Positions 1-12,150 of a stretch of DNA of 64,000 nucleotides are shown here, in pieces (positions within the stretch are counted from its first letter, which is position 1; every line of letters starts with the position of its first letter). Made by a program: the position numbers and the translations under genes. Below the pieces are notes generated by a model that saw only the letters and a program-made list of their open reading frames with translations, did not search any database and had not been told where the DNA came from. The stretch lies in assembly GCF_000237925.1 (NCBI RefSeq), contig NW_017386089.1:1-64000 (forward strand). Direction: 5' to 3'. The stretch comes from Schistosoma mansoni. Lineage: Eukaryota > Platyhelminthes > Trematoda > Strigeidida > Schistosomatidae.

Positions 1-2715
1 GTTTCACTCGTTTTTCCCCAGATTATTCCTACGTAAACGACAATTACATCGAACCTTGATAATTCACTGTTTTCCTACATTAAAAAGATATCAGCTGTAA
101 TAAAACGGAGAAATCCTAAGGTATTCATCGTATTCCTGAGGGTAGATACTTTATTAACTTTACACTAGTGTAGGTTGTATAAATTTTACATATTTTACGA
201 TTCCTTATGGTGAGAATAAAAAGCTTATTAGTTATTACTACTGATCTAAACATAAACGCTATAATTTACTCAGAATGAATCAAAAGCAATTAGGAAATTC
301 TTCCAGTTACTTTTCTTGAACAACTATTCCATTTGTTACTGGAATACTCATTTTAGTTTTGCGTATGTCAGTATGACCAATTATTTTGTTGTTGTATCTA
401 AAATATCTATACACCTTCGCTTCATCTGAATCAGTGTATTGTAAGTTAATGTTCATGTTCCATTTGTAAAAGTCTATAATCACATTAATTTCAACCTAAG
501 TAAATCAAATATCTGTGAGACAATTTAACGACAGTCAATGCGAAGAACTGTCACTTTTTCACCAACTAAGGAATATTCTTAATTACGGCAACTGGGATTA
601 CAGAAGTTTGTTTTCACCGATCCAATTATTTAGTTCGTTAGAAAATATCAATCAGTTTGAATCTCAATAATTAATTCTTAGTATTGGTTTATCAAGTAAA
701 CAATAAAGAATGTTTGTCCAGTGCGGTGTACATACATTTCAACATATCCAAAATCCATCTATTGTCTACCGAATATGGAGCAGAATTTAGGTGAGTTGAA
801 ATTGGAAACTCGTCACAGGATAATTGTAGTATAGGAAGGTGTATTCTTTATTTTCTTCACATTATTGCACATTGTAATCTACTGAATAATTCGTCTTGTT
901 TCATGGTAAGAATGAGATAAGTGACTGGCTTATACCGCTTATCTACAAGAGAACGCTATAGATTGTTATTCTGAAAAACATTTCCAAATTTATTTGGTTG
1001 CAGTCGTTTCATTCTGGCTTTTAAAACACTGTTATTGTCATATAATTGTTCATAATGCGGTGTATGCCACTTATTTCGTCAGTCATGAATAGTATGTAAC
1101 ACAAACCAGAAGTGAAGTGCCTGGCAGCAGAAGGTTGGAAAGATTGATTTGAAAAAACGGGAATGTAAGCAAAACGTAATTATAAAGGTAATGAAGGAAC
1201 AATGATGTTTGAGACAAATAATAGAATATTTGCATATGAAGTATTTAATGTATGGTTTTAACATTTGACCAAAGAGCTTTGTAATTTTGTATTAAACAAT
1301 AAATTAGTCGTCCCCACTTCGGTTCTCATTCGCTACAATAGTAGCTATTCTCTATTTCCGTCGAATTTTAAGTGATTTATGTTGTGTGTACACATCAAAC
1401 GTACGTTCTTTATGTTAATGCTGCTTTTGTTTGCATCAGATCTCAGTTGTAATGGTAAGTAGAAACGCAAGTTTAGAGCAGATCTTATCTATTTGAGATT
1501 ACATCTAATCTGAGCACAACTAGAACTATACGTAATATACCATTTGTCCTGATGTCTTCAGTAACCTAATGAGATGAAGGATTGTATTTGCCTACATGTT
1601 CATGCAGTGTTCATTGACATGAGTGTTTGATGTTTGTAAATAAAGGATCTGCTTATTCCACAAAGAATACCTGTAGCAATGATGAGAAATAATAGCAGTT
1701 AAGCAACAAATATATTGAGTACGATAGAAAAGCTGATTGTATATGTAGCTCAGAATCATTTTGTGCAATGATAATACCCTTATTTAACAAACCTTAATAA
1801 ACGGCTTAATTCGAAACATTCCAGTCAGTCATAGAAGTAAGTAATCATGTGAAATCTTACTGTTGTCCCTAATATCAACTTCGTTTACGTTTAACGATTT
1901 GATACGTAAATTTTTCAGCTCCCTCATCTGTGATGCTTTTACAGAAATTTCATGTGTTTTATTTGGTTTATGTGCATCCAACGTTGGCTACCTCTTCATC
2001 ATCATTATGATACACGTTTACGTTAAATAGATGTTATGCGGCAAGTTCTAGAATCTAGGACACGAGACACGTGCTATTCGGCGCTTACCTTGTGGATATC
2101 TCCACATCACATAATTGTTGTTGATAAGGCGTCGTTTGGAGCGATAGGTGATGAATTCAAACCCAATAAAGACACGAACTATAGTATACATGAATACTGA
2201 GCTAAGAAATCGTAAGCGTGATAACACGAGTATTTTGAAATTCACTGCTAGCGAAATTTCATCTATCGTTAATAAGTTATACCAGTGTGATAATTTTCAA
2301 TATATCATGTGAGTGTTTTAAATAACGATTCATCATCTCAATTCACACTTCACAGAGTTCAGATGTTGCGGTATGTCATTTTTTTATGCATGAAGTTTAT
2401 CATTCTTAAGATAAAAAGAGTTTTGTCATATATAGAGGTACAAAGTTTAAAAAAGTGGGTTTCGTCGTATTTTACAGGAACAGTATGTAGTGACCTTCAT
2501 AAGATAGGTTTTCTTAAGAATACATTTCATTAGTGTTAGCATCAGTGTAAATATTTTTTTCTTATCCACTGTGACTTCATCCGTAGAAGTAATCCAATTG
2601 AGGACAACGTTAAATCGATAAATCTGCAGAACAGTGTCTCGAATTAATCTCACACTCGTGTTTTTAAAACTGAACTACTTGTTAGAAAAAAATCGTTTTT
2701 AAGATTAGAATGCAA
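1..2715. other. Intergenic, no recognised feature
   Basis: AT-rich DNA with only short chance reading frames (under 80 codons) on either strand. I see no protein similarity, splice-supported exon, tRNA-like promoter or clear repeat here. Confidence 0.6.
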
Positions 2716-2955
2716 TTGTACTGTAGTGAACGAGGACACAAGTGGGGATAACTAAATAAATTTTTTTTAAAAATTACAGAGTATCTTGTTAATGTCTGAG
2801 AACCATACAGTAAATATTTCATTTGCAAAATATCCATCAGTTGTCTCGGACTTTGTTTTTCCTTCGTTTACATACCAATCACTCTTTGTTCTCGTTCTCT
2901 CTTCTTCGATTTTCTCAACCTTCAGTTTCCAGGTGTCCCACTTTCGATCGGTTAT
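2716..2955 (+). repeat. Dispersed repeat A, copy 1 (diverged)
   Basis: The segment opens with the same block (TGTAGTGAACG, then ACAAGTGGGGA) as four other places in the window and shares the later block around GAGAACCATACAGTAAA. It is followed directly by a second, better preserved copy in the same orientation. The family is unnamed here. The length of about 300 bp, a TG start and a CA-like end would fit a solo LTR of an LTR retrotransposon, but no internal coding region is attached and no clear target-site duplication was found. An old noncoding fossil either way. Confidence 0.6.
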
Positions 2956-3235
2956 ACATACTGTAGTGAACAGAACACGAGTGGGGACAATCGAATGTAT
3001 TTAAACAAAAATTACAGACTATCTCAGTAAATTCTGACAATCATACAATGAACAGTCAATTTGCAAATTAACAAGCAATTGTATCAATCTTCACCGTTTC
3101 TTCTCTAATTTCATTGTTCATGCAATTTCCTACCGATTGCGCTTCGTTTCAGTTCTTTCCTCATCGATCTTCTGCGAAAATACATTCTATGTCTGCCCAA
3201 CATCATATACTACTTATATGGACATAAGTAGACCA
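2956..3235 (+). repeat. Dispersed repeat A, copy 2
   Basis: About 280 bp matching the copies near 47.3, 55.2 and 63.7 kb almost end to end: GTGGGGACAATCGAATGTAT near the start, AACAATCAATTG-like text in the middle, and a near-palindromic TATA block (CTACTTATATGGACATAAGTAG) before GACCACACCACA. Tandem with copy 1. It could be a solo LTR or a SINE-like repeat; I cannot decide from this window. Confidence 0.7.
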
Positions 3236-3892
3236 CACCACAATACTACTTATATCCGTTGACATCAGTGGCACACACCATACTCGTCACCCCTCAAAAC
3301 AGTCGTTCATACGTTTGTTTGGCTCGTTATTTCCAACAAACTGTCCCTTGGTTTCTTTCCAAATATCCATAGTGAAAATTTATCAAAATTAGGAAGACAA
3401 TGAAGTGCTAAGATAATATGATGAATTTACTCATGCTCTAATAGTCAACCTCATTTTCCGAGCACAATTAAAGCTAACTTTTACAACAAAAGAACCATGT
3501 TAGTTACCAATTTGAAGGTTTGTACAAAGCAGAACAATCAATAAAATTTTGAACTAATCAGAGAATAATCATTTGGAGTTTTGTTAACTCAAAAAATTAG
3601 CTCAGATGTATTTGTTTCCTGCCCATTGCAAACATAATAACACGAAATTCGATGTTCTATATTATATCCGGATTTCATGCATACGCTAAAGCCATTGTAA
3701 CCAAAGCCATTCATGAGCAATTTTCATTAGAGTTTCCTCAACACCAGTGTTCCAATAATTATAAAATGAACAATGACACTTCTTTTTTTTAATGCACAAT
3801 ATGTGCTAAACCACAAGAGGCTTGTCTCTGCACAATGACGGAGTACAGCGTAAGAACATTCATGAATTTTCAAAGTTGAAATTGTGGGTCAA
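3236..3892. other. Intergenic, no recognised feature
   Basis: Contains a short second block of TACTTATATCC followed by a CATCAGTGGCACACACCA motif that also adjoins repeat A at 21.4 kb, so the first 60 bases may still belong to repeat A. The rest shows nothing I recognise. Confidence 0.5.
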
Positions 3893-4140
3893 TCTAATCT
3901 GGACCACCATTTAAAACCTGGATGCACTGAACTACCGTTTCATCCTAGTACGGCACTCCTCAGCAGTGCGCATACGTGAGACTCGAACCCACAACCTTTG
4001 GTCTCACGCGCAAACGCTTAAACTCTAGACCACTGGACCGGCATCCAACGGTGTTAATCTCTTACTTCAATCGATCCATGATTACTCGTGATTTCAACCG
4101 TGAAAATACTGCAATCTCCACAAATCCGCATAGTGATAAA
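3893..4140 (-). mobile_element. tRNA-derived SINE with hammerhead motif, compound copy
   Basis: On the minus strand a tRNA-like promoter (B box GGGTTCGAGTCTC, preceded by CAGTGGTCTAGAGTTTAAGC as an A-box region) leads into a hammerhead-like motif at 3969-3924. The latter has stem I GCACTG/CAGTGC, core CTGAGGA and GAAA, but stem II (GTGC with GGAT) is weakened and the cleavage triplet is GTT. The part at about 4078-4140 reads in the opposite orientation: it matches the plus-strand tail of the related element at 15.5-16.0 kb (AATCTCCACAAA). The copy is therefore a body and a tail in inverted arrangement. Noncoding; Pol III transcription is inferred from the boxes. Confidence 0.7.
3924..3969 (-). 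ncRNA. Hammerhead ribozyme motif, degenerate stem II
   Basis: Reading the minus strand: GCACTG, CTGAGGA, a 15-nt stem II region, GAAA, CGGTAGTT, CAGTGC. Both catalytic core blocks and a 6-bp stem I are intact. Stem II has a G:G mismatch and the short stem III is partly lost, so activity is doubtful. Confidence 0.6.
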
Positions 4141-4478
4141 ATTAGTGACAGTTTGCTCACAGTAATCTGAGTACACTTATAGTTACATTACAGAATCCTG
4201 CTACAACAGCTTGTATTGTGAATGAAATATCTTGACCATACATTTGCTTCTAAGGACCACTCTGTCTAGGTGATTAAGGATTGATACCGAAACATAGTGA
4301 ACTACAAAATCAGTATTTTAAATAATCTTCGGTTACTTCTGTCATAAAATGTTCAGTAAAAATTATTTTACTGTTTTGATAACAGATAAAGTTGGTAAGT
4401 AAATATTACTGGTCTGACGTGTTCTACTGGTTTATTTATAATTACTTAACTGAATGGAAATTTATGAACCGTAAAACA
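4141..4478. other. Intergenic, no recognised feature
   Basis: No coding or repeat signal that I recognise, up to the assembly gap. Confidence 0.5.
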
Positions 4479-4678
4479 NNNNNNNNNNNNNNNNNNNNNN
4501 NNNNNNNNNNNNNNNNNNNNNNNNNNNNNNNNNNNNNNNNNNNNNNNNNNNNNNNNNNNNNNNNNNNNNNNNNNNNNNNNNNNNNNNNNNNNNNNNNNNN
4601 NNNNNNNNNNNNNNNNNNNNNNNNNNNNNNNNNNNNNNNNNNNNNNNNNNNNNNNNNNNNNNNNNNNNNNNNNNNNNN
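4479..4678. other. Assembly gap (200 N)
   Basis: Exactly 200 N, the same length as the other three gaps, so the length is a placeholder and not a measurement. Confidence 0.99.
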
Positions 4679-4682
4679 GTAC

Positions 4683-4840
4683 TGTTTGTTTATATATTGC
4701 CATTGATGTTTAGGACTTCAATTGATCAATCTCATATTGGTATATGTGCGGATTACATCGATCATGCCTTAATTCACAAGCATTATAAGTGAGTGATCAA
4801 CTGAAGTCCTAAACATCAATGGTGAGATATAAACAAACAA
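4683..4840. repeat. Inverted repeat, 45-bp arms
   Basis: The left arm at about 4683-4727 (TGTTTGTTTATAT, CATTGATGTTTAGGACTTCA) is the reverse complement of the right arm at about 4793-4838 with three or four mismatches, around a loop of about 65 bp. The right arm is the usual 5' head of the Sm-alpha-like SINE that follows, so the left arm is an inverted extra copy of that head. The left arm abuts the assembly gap. Confidence 0.85.
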
Positions 4841-5045
4841 TACAAAATAAATTTAAACTTCATCCATTGGACTAGCTAGTGGCTATCAGGACTCAGTAGC
4901 TAAGCGGATGACACGACGGCGTTTGAAGTGAACGTTGCTTGATTCGAGTCCCAGAGTGAGCATCAACTCTTAGATGCAGGTACATCTAGCTGACAAGTCC
5001 AAAATAGAACGCGACGTATATCCTGCATTCGAGTGCTATCCACCT
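4793..5045 (+). mobile_element. Sm-alpha-like SINE, decayed hammerhead
   Basis: A schistosome Sm-alpha-type element: head GATCAACTGAAGTCCTAAAC, then CAGTAGCTAAGCGGATGACA (A-box region), GATTCGAGTCCCA (B box), and a hammerhead remnant at about 4980-5030. The core reads CTGACAA instead of CTGANGA and the GAAA is lost (GAACGCGAC), so this ribozyme should be dead. The family (Sm-alpha, tRNA-related, with hammerhead) is known from Schistosoma; assignment is by memory of its consensus. Confidence 0.75.
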
Positions 5046-5075
5046 CCCATCTTTGCTTGTTATTAATAAAACAAT

Positions 5076-7620
5076 TATACTAAACAATCGCCGTGTTACG
5101 TAATATTTTAAAAACTAACATATTTTTTTATGAATGGTCAGTATTATGGTAGTTATATTGGAATTAGGAGAAGAAAGTTGAGAATATGTAAAAAATACAA
5201 AGGTGAAAAAATGGTGAATTAGATGTTGATTTCTGAGTGAATGGGTTTAATCAAAGTTCAGTTAAAATTCATTCCTATACAGATAACTGAGGTATTGAAA
5301 GGGATTGTAAAATTTTCTGGCTAATGGAAAGGATAGGATTGAACAAGTCTTCTGCTATTGCAAAGGATAGATTTGTGAACATCTATTTTCGTAGCTTCAG
5401 AAATGTATAAAAGACGAGCTCGTACACCAGAAGGTGGATTTCATAGAATATGGCGGGTATACTTTAAAACTATTCAAGTCAACTTGATATTCTATGCCCA
5501 CTAGGTGACTGGGAATAGAACTCCTAATCACTCTGATCTATCCCTTTCTGAAAGAAGAAGGATGGCGCACTACTAGGAACTCGCCGAACTGTACGTTTTT
5601 TATAACTGCCACTTTGATGAATATGCATTCATGAAGCGGATTCAGCCAGTCCGCCTTTATTGGTGATTCTCATTGCAGAGCGACTGTAGAACACACCATT
5701 CAGTTTGATTGTAGTAAGCGTTTACTGCATCCCATTTCCCAATCTTTGACTTGCTGTTTTCTTGATAGTGTCATTTAGCAATTATAAGTTTAAAAACGAT
5801 ACCTTCTTTAGGAAGGTAAATGCACTTGGTATTCTTTTTCATTTCTTTTATATGTTTGATGATGAATTTCGTTGAATATTCATTATAACTTAACTGGTTT
5901 CTAACTTTATCCAATTCATCTAAAATGATGTTGTCGTAGAAAATGTCAAAATTAGAATTTTTATTACATTTATTTAGAGTCTATTTGTTTTACTTTTGAA
6001 ACTATTAGGTTACAATGGTACGTTAATAAAGTTCATTTTGCGTCATTTACCGTACTTGAATTGATTGAACTATGATTATAACTATTTTTAAAGTATGATG
6101 TGTAATATCTCGGTTAGTTTGATTGTATATTTTTTCTTACTTCCAGGACAAACCGTTATAAGTATGTTTGAGAGTTTTTTTTCAAAACTCTGCTATACTC
6201 ACTTTCTGATCAATTTAAATAGTTTTATACTTGTCAATGAGATGTTTTTCAGCAGGCGATTTCAATGGTTTTAGGAAACGTGATGCTGATCACATTTATT
6301 TATTTATTCAGCATTTTCTAATTTCCAAGTCCAAGAGGATTTCAGCTTTTTGGTCAAGCCTTTTTTCTCATTTGAAATGACTACATATTATTTTTCTAAT
6401 TAACAATCGATTAGATGATCTTTACGGAGATAATTTTTCAACATTAATAGATTTCGCATTACAAAAAACTTATCGATAACTCGTAAACAAAATGTCTCCT
6501 TGTTTTAATGCCCGATCTGCAGCTTTTTCATTCAGTATATCACTGAGTCATTAGATCCTCTGTTCATTAGTTGATACGCATTTCGATTTTAAGGCTTGGA
6601 ATGATTTTGTGAGTAATTAGCGTTCATCAACGATTTACAGATATCTATTCGGTAGCGCTAATTGGTAATTTCACATTCATCTGCCTAAAAACCGATATAT
6701 AACTTTACCATTTGTTAGTTCTTCAACAGTAATGTAATCCTACGAAAAAGCAAAATCTCACAACACAGTACAATCTAACAACATAATTTCGTTTCTCCTA
6801 TCTAAATGAAATAGACTATATTGTTGATTGTTGTCATTATGTACCACTTTTATTGTCCTCGAGTGGAAGAATATATTTCTTAAACAGCGAACCTTTAAAT
6901 AAGTTATCGTCATAACCATAGTTCTTCGGAGTAATACACTCAGAATGAACTGTTGCGTCTGTAGAAGATCACGGATTGGAAATGCCGAATGAAAAACCAT
7001 ATTGGACATGAGTATCTGGGACCGTATTTCGATTAGATTCAGTAATAGCATTTATATGTCCATTTATCAACTGATTGGTTTATATTAATGCAAAGTATAA
7101 CAGCATAGATGTGTAGTGTCGGTTGACATGTTAAGCTCATATACTTTATTCTAGCTTCTGAACAAGCCAATTCACCGATCCATCATGGGTCATGTTTTGA
7201 CCTTGTTAATTATTCACTTACACTTTTTGTCTTATCACGACATGTCTGTAACCTATTATTGTCTGGCTATAAATATTGATTAACGCTTGATTGAAGCGAG
7301 TCGGCTTACCTGCCATCTCCAGTGCGTGTCATTTTTGTTTCGCTCTCTTCTATTCGCTTCGTCACTTTGATTTCCTGTCCAGATCAATAAGTTTTCAAAA
7401 TATGTGTATTCAAAATACATTCTCGTATTTGACTTATTTAACTGCGTTATTCACCAATGCGGATTAAGTCATGTACGAGGATAGACAGTATTTATATTTT
7501 GACAATCAACCATTCATATGATCTGAATGGAGTCAGATTTGGCACCACATATGCTTTATTTATAGGTAATGTCTTAAAGTAAAAGAATTTCAAACAAACA
7601 TAAAACGTGATTTTAGAATA
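5076..7620. other. Intergenic, no recognised feature
   Basis: Low-complexity AT-rich DNA. A non-repetitive, somewhat GC-richer patch lies at about 5440-5710 that I cannot assign. No reading frame above 100 codons and none with recognisable similarity. Confidence 0.5.
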
Positions 7621-7643
7621 TTAAAGATTCCCATTGTGAAAAT

Positions 7644-7972
7644 TAGAACAACACATGTAAGCGAACAATTGTTTTCAATTAGATCGTCATCAGGCTTTAC
7701 TCTAATATACATGAATATTTATACGAAAATGTTAAACCAATCAAGGCTATTTGAGTCAATAATCACAATGAAATAGAATACGTAACCAAGCATAATAGTT
7801 AAAAATACAAGTTGATAGTGGGAAGACAGGTGTACTGATAGTAGTAAGAATATTAAATTACGATAACAAAAGTCTTATCAATAGTTAAACATAGGAAATA
7901 GGTCATATATTTTAGAGTAAAGCCTGATGACGATCTAATGGAAAACAATATTTCGCTTACATGTGTTGTTCC
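7644..7972. repeat. Inverted repeat with hammerhead-like arms, perhaps from a Penelope-like element
   Basis: Two arms of about 60 bp (7646-7705 and 7907-7970) are reverse complements with few differences and enclose about 200 bp of unrelated AT-rich sequence. Reading inward-to-outward, each arm carries GCCTGATGACGATCTAAT followed by GAAAACAAT and GCTTACATGTG. This has hammerhead order: a CTGATGA core, GAAA, a short self-complementary stem III (AACAA/TTGTT in the left arm) and flanks AAGC/GCTT that can form stem I. Stem II is poor. Penelope-like elements are known to carry hammerheads in their terminal repeats, which is one possible origin; a foldback or MITE-like element is another. Confidence 0.55.
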
Positions 7973-7975
7973 AAA

Positions 7976-8465
7976 CATAAAACGATAGGATGGTTTCATT
8001 AAAATATATTTAGATAATGAGAAGAAACATTAGCAAATTAGGAAAATATACACTGAAAGCGTCAGGACAAAAAAGATATGACATATTTTTCTCGTGTCAT
8101 CAGCACTTATTATTCTCATTAATTTTTAACTATTGCTTTTATTTAGCCACATTGTATGATGAATGTAAGCTGATTTTACATAGTTGCAGAATCTTTAGTT
8201 GAATCATCACAAAATTTAATTTTTCACGCATTATATCTCACAGAGCTCTTCGCTTCCATTGCTCCTGATGAATGGTTAATACCCTGTGATATCATAGATC
8301 GGCTTTTCCTGGTAACATCATGAAAAACAAGAGTCACTTACGGAGACTTATTAAGACATTATCATACAGACTCATTTCAAATCTACGATAATCAGATGAA
8401 CAACACATAAACTTGATTGTGAATTCAAATTTCTTTTGTATGAGAAGTGATGTGTAAGCATAGAT
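7976..8465. other. Intergenic, no recognised feature
   Basis: A 61-codon open frame at 8017-8202 has no recognisable similarity and no gene context. Nothing else stands out. Confidence 0.5.
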
Positions 8466-8690
8466 GGATAATGGCTAGCACTGGAATCCAGGACGCGAGT
8501 TTCGTTCTGTTAGGACTTCCTCAGCGGGATGCACCTGCATCTCAGAGTTGATGTTCTTTATGGGTTTCGAACCCAGTAGGTTTCGCTCCAAACGCCATTG
8601 CATTACCCACTTAGTCACTGAGTCCTGATAGGCACTTGCTTGTGCAATGGGGTGAAGTTTAAATTCACTTGCTAGCAAGTGAATGTATTT
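8466..8690 (-). mobile_element. Sm-alpha-like SINE, minus strand
   Basis: On the minus strand: TTCACCCCATTGCACAAGCA-type head (diverged), CAGTGACTAAGTGGGTAATG (A-box region), GGGTTCGAAACCC (perfect B box), then ATCAACTCTGAGATGCAGGTG leading into a hammerhead at about 8531-8484 and the usual CTGGATTCCAGTGCTAGCCA end. Truncated or diverged at the 5' end. Noncoding, probably transcribed by RNA polymerase III when active. Confidence 0.8.
8484..8531 (-). ncRNA. Hammerhead ribozyme motif, core kept, stem II altered
   Basis: Minus strand: CTGAGGA at 8524-8518, GAAA retained, cleavage triplet GTC before CTGGATT. Stem I pairs ATCCCG with CTGGAT with one mismatch. Stem II carries an extra base and a mismatch (AGTCC with GAAC), so activity is uncertain. 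Confidence 0.65.
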
Positions 8691-10537
8691 TTAGTGTTTA
8701 CTAAATATACGCAGTTGAGATTTAGATGTTTTTTAAATCCTTTATGAATTTTAATATGTTTTCATAAAACGGCACAAAAACAAAATGACTGCTGAATTTA
8801 CAAGAACTAAATAGTGTACGACAGCACTTAATCCAGAATAGACCGGATTAAATGAAAGTCAATTTTTTTTAGATACAATTTGTCGAGAAAAACATAATGA
8901 CTGGAAATGCACTCAGAATAGTCTTTCTTGGATATACCCATGTAATTTTAGGCTTTTGGCTACCAAGTATATTTTTTTTTCTCAAAATGTCTGTCTCATT
9001 TATAAATGCAATGTAACCGTTATACGCGCAATCATTCAATTATTCTGAAAGAGTTGAAAGACTGCTTAGTTGTTAATCTATTTCCTAATAAATAGATGAA
9101 GGAAACTATCACAGTAAGTATTCCTTGTCGTTTATCAATGCATTTAATTTCAAGTAGTATCCAGAGTCGAAACCAGGTGATTTTATAAGCAGTTATTTAA
9201 TTCGTCTATTAAGGTTTTCATGTTTTGGGGATTTTTAAACAACTCAAATTTTATGAACAACCCAATGCGTTGAAGACGCGCAATAAAACAACTTTATTGT
9301 TCGAATGACACTGTCTGTTAAATAAGGAGGACTTTACAAAATTAAACATATACAGCCTCAACTGTAGATGTACTGCTATACGTTCACGAAGACGAAAAGT
9401 GCTGTATAAATTATATACAGATGCATCGGATGAGATCACTGTCTAAATTATACTGTACACCGTCACCACAGAACAATGTACACCCAAATAGAAAGACATT
9501 GAAACTTTGTGCTTTGAACGAAACCGACGCTTGACATTATCATGTAAAGGATATACAGATGAATGTTCTTCGGGAAAGAAGACCTACTTAGTGGTCTGAC
9601 AACTGCATTTATGAAGCATGTTATGAGATTAATAGAGCAGAAAGCAAGGAGACAACTCACTCAGTAGCCTCAAGGTCCGGAAAATCAAAAGCTTAAAAGC
9701 AACTTTTCTGCTGATCTGAAAACGTGTGTCAATATTTCGTCAAAGAAAAACTAGAGATTTTATCCTTAGAAGTAAAATTATTTGATACTTGTGATCATTC
9801 TGTTTAAGTAAATATCGGGTGACACAGGATCTGCTTCCGCATTCTAATCAAAAATCAGAACACAGAAAATCAAACCTTATAGACTTGTTAGCAGTTTACA
9901 AACAATAAAGATAACTACAGAAAGGTTCCTATAAAGAAGCACAGGGAAGCTACTAAAATACTCGTGAATGAGGAAACTTTATTAATTATAAAACATAACA
10001 AGGGATCAAGATTTGTTCTTATTAGTAAAAGACATATTGATTAAATCAACACCATATTAGAACACAAATTAAAATTTCGAAAACTAACTGAACAGAATGT
10101 TTTGCATGACAAGTTTTGATAGAAGATTAGAGAGCAAAAAATATTTTTCCCCGTTTATACGAAATGACTGTTTCAGCGTGAACTCATCTGCCAAAATCGT
10201 ATGAAATACCGAAGGCAAACATACCGGCTACCCCGATGAGGACAATTTTAGATACGAATCACTCAACATACCATAATAAAGCAAAGCGATAGGTAACTAT
10301 ATTGAGATCACTGAGCAAACAATTTGTAATGCGTAGTGTTAGTGGTTCCTTCTTATTTGTATACGAGATCAAAATTGCAATTAATAAGGAATGAATAATG
10401 CACCATTGTTACTCACAATTGTTCCAGTCTTAGAGACTGTAGAATATATATTTGGCTAACTTAGAAAAAATGAAGTAGAAACTAGAATTAACAAAAAGAT
10501 ATGACAAATTAATAAGTATGAACTTGACTGAGAAAGT
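8691..10537. other. Intergenic, no recognised feature
   Basis: AT-rich; the open frames here are short and lack similarity. A 9240-9660 stretch is slightly less AT-rich but unassigned. Confidence 0.5.
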
Positions 10538-10716
10538 ACCTGGACAATTTATTTATTTATTATTTATTTAAACACATATATATTGGTACAAAGGGCACCA
10601 GATACATATGCGCCATACAAAAAAATGAAAATAGAAAGAGAAAGGATGAAAAGATAAGGGAGACTGAAATGTAATACCAGAAGAACTCACTCAGTTAAGA
10701 AAGTAATAACCACTCT

Positions 10717-12150
10717 TTATGAAGAAAGTAAAAGAAGGTTGCAGCAGGCACGCCACTGGCTTCTATTCTGAGCCATATCTGATAACGTCTCTAGCCACTG
10801 TGTTGCACCATCTCTCGGACCCCAACCAGGGAGTCGTGAAGGACCAACAGAAGCTAGCCCTTTGCAGCTTTCTTTCATGCCACGACACCATGTCATACAC
10901 TGACCTCCTCTCCGCTTTTTCCAACCAGTCCCAGGGTCGGCAAATAATGCACGACGTGAAAGTCTCTGGGACGACATTCGTAAAACATGTCCAAGCCACC
11001 GAAGTCGGTGCTTCAAGATGGTGACACCAATTGAATTATCGTCTCTGCGCCCGAACACACGATACCGAACCTCTGCATTACTAACATGGTGTTGCCACTG
11101 GATGTCAGCAATCCTTCGGAGACAACGATGATCGAACACAGAGAGTCGTCTAACATCTTCAACTCGGAGAGGCCAGGTTTCACGAGCATAGAGCAGAACT
11201 GCTCTCACCGACGCGTTGTAGATCCGACCTTTCACAGCCAGACTAACATCACGAAGGCGCCAAAGATGGCCCAGATTGGCATAAGCCGCTCTGGCTTTCG
11301 TTATACGTGCATTGATCTCATCACTCACGTCACCACCAGCACTTATGTAGCTACCTAGATACATGAACTTCTCAACTACTTCAATCTGCTCACCATCCAG
11401 GGTGAGTACAGGATTAGAATCCTGTCAGTCTTGTAGGAGTACTTTGCACTTGGAGGGTGCAAAGCACATGCCGTACATGCGGACACTGATTGCCAACTGA
11501 TTAAGTGCGGATTGCATGCCTTGGGCATTATCGCACAGTAACACAATATCATCCGCATACTCGAGGTCGAGAAGTCGTTCTCCAGGCAGCAGATCCACAC
11601 TGCCATTACTTACGTCCGTCAGAGCTGTTTCCAGGATGTCGTCGATGGCAAAGTTGAAGAGGAATGGTGAGATCGGACAACCCTGCCTAACCCCACTGCC
11701 CGAATGGAACAAGGAAGAAAGGTGGTTGTATGCCCTCACTCTGCCTGAGGTGTTCGTATACAGAGCCTTTAAGATGTTAATGAACTTCTCAGGCACACCC
11801 TTCTTCAATAGACAATCCCAGAGAACAGTCCTGTCCAACGAATCAAAGGCAGCCCTGATATCAAGAAACACTACGATTGTTGGCCTGAGATAAGTATGAC
11901 GGTGTTCTAACATTTGGCGGAGGGTGAAGATGTGATCAATGCATCCTCGACCAGAACGAAAACCAGCCTGCTCCTCACAAGTCAATCTTTCTCGCGTTTT
12001 AAACAACCTACGAAGAATGATAGAAGCCAATAGTTTGGACGCAATCGGAAGTAGACTTATCCCCCGATAGTTGTTACAGGAACAACGTGAACCCTTTTTA
12101 AAGATAGGGACGACTATTGACTCATTCCATGATGTTGGAATGCTTTCTGA
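10717..12150 (-). pseudogene. RTE reverse transcriptase, same frame, one internal stop
   Basis: Continuation of the frame above without any frame change. Motifs in order: NNYRGISLLPIASKLL, QAGFRSGRGCIDHIFTLRQ, FLDIRAAFDSLDR, GVRQGCPISPFLFNF, then the catalytic YADD at 11559-11548. A TGA at 11427-11425 interrupts the frame after LLQD. The rest (11424-10717) is the thumb and C-terminal region, ending with WLETLSDMAQNRSQWR, the normal RTE C terminus. With two nonsense codons and no frame change, the copy is inactive but young. Confidence 0.88.

Noticed and set aside
1079-1264. Short open frames of 60-75 codons in the intergenic region (for example here, at 2048-2245 and 9463-9660)
   Set aside because: Such frames are expected by chance in AT-rich DNA, with no similarity, splice support or context.
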